NCBI GenBank assembly: GCA_902626365.1
Contig: CACOFE010000006.1
Location: 1-63,911 of the forward strand
Direction: 5' to 3'
Source of the DNA: an uncultured Bacteroidota bacterium
GTDB taxonomy: Bacteria; Bacteroidota; Bacteroidia; Flavobacteriales; Flavobacteriaceae
Length of the DNA: 63,911 bases
Numbering within the stretch: position 1 is the first letter of the stretch; the number at the start of each line of letters is the position of its first letter. The position numbers and the translations under genes were made by a program. The notes beneath the pieces were generated by a model. That model was given only the letters and a program-made list of their open reading frames with translations, was not told the DNA's origin and did no database searches. Of this stretch, positions 63,473 to 63,911 are shown in pieces.

Positions 63473-63911
63473 AAAATTTTCCTATCTCTTTATTATCAAT
63501 GTACATTTCTCTTTCGAGAAAATCAAATTTAAGATTATCATCAATAAATTCAAATAATTCTGGTTTCAAATCCAAAGAAATTCTAGACTCTATTATGTCT
63601 AATGTAAAATTAAGCATAGGTTCATTTAAATCTCCAACTTGCCCCATATCAAAAGCCCTTTCTTCATATTCATAATCTGGGTTAATTCCATTATAATAAT
63701 CGGTTACACCGTTTACGTTTAAAGTTTTTAAAACAAGTGGTTGTAAAGCATAGTTGTGAGATCGATTTACATTTTGATTAGAAAAATTTTCTGAGTCGTA
63801 TAAAGTAACAGAAGCTTGATATTTACCATATGTAGGAGTTCCTATTTGGACAACATCTATGTAAGGCTTTAAACAATTAATAATTAATTCACTTGCCGAT
63901 GCGGAGGATCT
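63462..63911 (-). CDS. S41 family C-terminal processing peptidase, C-terminal part
   Basis: The frame is open to the window edge; 149 residues are visible. It begins at the catalytic region SSASAELI, where the Ser of SAS is the nucleophile, followed by VVQIGTPTYGKYQASV, which brings the Lys of the Ser/Lys dyad, then YALQPLVLKTLNVNGVTDYYNGI and a C-terminal tail typical of Bacteroidetes S41 lipoproteins. The N-terminal and PDZ domains lie outside. A product starting only at ATG 63647 would be meaningless. These proteases trim exported proteins. Confidence 0.88.
   Translation of the reverse strand, partial: RSSASASELIINCLKPYIDVVQIGTPTYGKYQASVTLYDSENFSNQNVNRSHNYALQPLVLKTLNVNGVTDYYNGINPDYEYEERAFDMGQVGDLNEPMLNFTLDIIESRISLDLKPELFEFIDDNLKFDFLEREMYIDNKEIGKFYEK

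Noticed and set aside
1-63911. tRNA, rRNA, CRISPR, insertion sequences, prophage or defence islands
   Set aside because: Looked for tRNA T-loop strings, direct-repeat arrays, transposase motifs and terminal repeats; none seen by eye.

Overview
This window is a dense, AT-rich (about 30% G+C by eye) chromosomal segment from a member of the Bacteroidetes, almost certainly class Flavobacteriia. The evidence is a type IX secretion C-terminal sorting domain on an M14 peptidase, family-restricted proteins (DUF3810, DUF4199, DUF5683, DUF6580, OstA-like, the short carB, cyclophilin-FKBP lipoprotein), TAnnTTTG-type -7 promoter elements with no clear Shine-Dalgarno sequences, and blocks that I recognise as conserved flavobacterial gene orders. 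Gaps are tiny, operon genes overlap by 1, 4, 8 or 11 bp, and seven of nine convergent gene pairs share a 4-bp stop-codon overlap, which points to a streamlined (probably marine) genome. I see no tRNA, rRNA, insertion sequence, prophage or CRISPR array. No gap between genes exceeds about 135 bp.

Layout. 1-5.5 kb (+): end of pyrG, yidC, a 26-residue CDGSH protein, an FMN reductase, a pirin and mnmA. 5.5-9.1 kb (-): aroE, two tandem DUF368 (undecaprenyl-phosphate translocase family) genes and a TPR protein. 9.2-16 kb (-): spoT, a Fur-family regulator, purA, an OstA-like LPS-transport protein and a class III aminotransferase that seems to start at AUU. 16-21.6 kb: rRNA/tRNA methyltransferase, DUF3810 metalloprotease, pepD (+), PPIase lipoprotein and DHH phosphoesterase. 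21.6-34.2 kb: ndk, then a replication/repair and envelope block: DciA-like protein, lipocalin-like lipoprotein, recF, YfgM-like TPR, ribH, a tail-anchored protein, mutL, two rhomboids, an EEP-family enzyme, WbqC, lepB, DUF5683, parB and parA. A likely parS site lies 4 kb further on, inside udk.

34.2-39.5 kb (-): B12-dependent methylmalonyl-CoA mutase (two subunits), a DivIC/FtsB-like protein, udk and a secreted sugar dehydrogenase. 39.5-44.3 kb: trxB, an acyltransferase, a MarR regulator with a palindrome upstream, and the T9SS-exported carboxypeptidase. 44.3-53.1 kb (-): purL, an MsbA-like ABC exporter, phosphohexomutase, a glycosyltransferase and DUF4199. 53.2-63.9 kb: rpmE2 and rpmH (each with the clearest promoter and terminator in the window), a GNA1-like acetyltransferase, an oligopeptide-binding lipoprotein, mtaB, small enzymes, carB without its regulatory domain, rmuC, a frameshifted DUF6580 gene and the end of an S41 peptidase.

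Functionally this is housekeeping DNA: nucleotide synthesis (pyrG, purA, purL, carB, ndk, udk), chromosome replication and segregation (recF, DciA-like, mutL, parAB, rmuC), envelope building (yidC, lepB, OstA-like, DUF368 pair, ABC exporter, sugar mutase) and RNA modification (mnmA, mtaB, SpoU methylase). I found no clear new defence or mobile system. The least ordinary items are the micro-CDGSH protein, the AUU start, the tandem DUF368 pair, the candidate parS, the DUF6580 frameshift and the shared-stop convergent architecture.
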